Below are positions 6,758-7,095 of a stretch of 7,095 bases of DNA, piece by piece. Under the pieces are notes generated by a model. That model made no database searches. It was not told the origin of the DNA and saw only the letters and a program-made list of their open reading frames with translations. The stretch spans positions 1 to 7,095 of the forward strand of contig CAKZVG010000572.1 in the NCBI GenBank assembly GCA_937921835.1, written 5' to 3'. Each line of letters starts with the position of its first letter. The stretch's first letter is position 1. Origin of the DNA: an uncultured Bryobacteraceae bacterium (lineage in GTDB: Bacteria > Acidobacteriota > Terriglobia > Bryobacterales > Bryobacteraceae). Both the position numbers and the translations under genes were made by a program.

Positions 6758-7094
6758 ACGTCGTAACCGCATCCGCGGTCCCCTGCATGAAGGCCTTCGA
6801 CTTGTCGCCCACCCAGTAGCGGGCGCCGGCGATGCACCAGAGAAACTGGAGCGGCTCGGCTTGCGAAAACACCGGGTGGTAGTTCAGCACCGGGATCGAA
6901 ACGATGTCGCCTTCGCCAACCTGCACCACGAAGGAAAGGGTCTCGGGCGATTCGTAGACTTCCATCGCGCCCTGGCCCTTGATAAAGATGTAGACCTCTT
7001 CCTGGTCGGTGTGGTTGTGGGGCGGCCAGGAGCGCTGCCACGGTTGAAAGAAGGTGTAGCCGGCTATCAGCTTGTCGGCCGCTTCGCCGGCGTC
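6756..7094 (-). CDS. Cupin-domain protein (5' partial)
   Basis: The frame runs open to the right edge, so the N-terminus is missing; 112 residues are visible. Cupin motif 1 is complete: HNHTDQEEVYIFIKGQG fits HxHx4Ex6G, with two His and a Glu as metal ligands, reading just upstream of the internal ATG at 6965. Motif 2 is GDIVSIPVLNYHPVFS, with the third His, and Leu where Gly is usual. The visible part is a single beta-barrel domain, and the missing part may be short. Small cupins next to sugar-acid genes can be isomerases, epimerases or KdgF-like ring-opening enzymes, or merely sugar binding, so no reaction is assigned. The ATG at 6965 is rejected as start because it would cut off motif 1. 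It is the most upstream visible gene of the operon; the operon promoter must lie outside the window. Confidence 0.85.
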   Translation of the reverse strand, partial: DAGEAADKLIAGYTFFQPWQRSWPPHNHTDQEEVYIFIKGQGAMEVYESPETLSFVVQVGEGDIVSIPVLNYHPVFSQAEPLQFLWCIAGARYWVGDKSKAFMQGTADAVTT

Positions 7095-7095
7095 G

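Noticed and set aside
6963..6965. ATG at 6965 as the cupin start
   Set aside because: The complete cupin motif 1 (HxHx4Ex6G) is encoded in frame upstream of it, so the gene continues past the window edge.

Overview
The window is GC-rich bacterial chromosome. It most resembles Acidobacteriota of the Bryobacterales/Solibacter type. That placement is an inference from gene style: a very large Oar-like TonB-dependent receptor with an N-terminal carboxypeptidase-regulatory-like domain, a twin-arginine-tagged sugar isomerase-like TIM barrel, and closely packed metabolic genes. No taxonomic marker gene is present beyond one tRNA.

Layout, left to right. Positions 2-3406 (+) carry the 3' part of a TonB-dependent receptor gene whose start lies left of the window. 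A short intergenic stretch with a GC-rich hairpin leads to a complete tRNA-Arg(TCT) gene at 3550-3626. After a further 111 bases comes a FadR/FCD-type GntR regulator at 3738-4427 (+). Its promoter lies so close to the GTG start that the mRNA is predicted to be almost leaderless. Converging on it from the right is a tightly packed minus-strand operon, read from the right edge: a cupin (cut by the window end), a TIM-barrel sugar isomerase/epimerase-like protein with a Tat-type signal peptide, a 92-residue SAF-domain small subunit, and a 386-residue large subunit of the altronate/galactarate dehydratase (UxaA/GarD) and sulfolactate sulfo-lyase (SuyAB) superfamily. Intergenic gaps in the operon are 12, 19 and 4 bases, and Shine-Dalgarno sequences overlap or abut the preceding stop codons in two of the three junctions.

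How the genes may work together. The small and large lyase subunits almost certainly form one enzyme acting on a hydroxy acid such as a sugar acid or sulfolactate. Their motifs look more like SuyA/SuyB than fused UxaA, but the substrate cannot be fixed from sequence. The cupin and isomerase-like protein would supply or process the substrate. FCD regulators commonly sense small carboxylic acids, so the convergent regulator is a plausible controller. No intergenic stretch exceeds 300 bases. No mobile element, CRISPR array or phage gene was seen.
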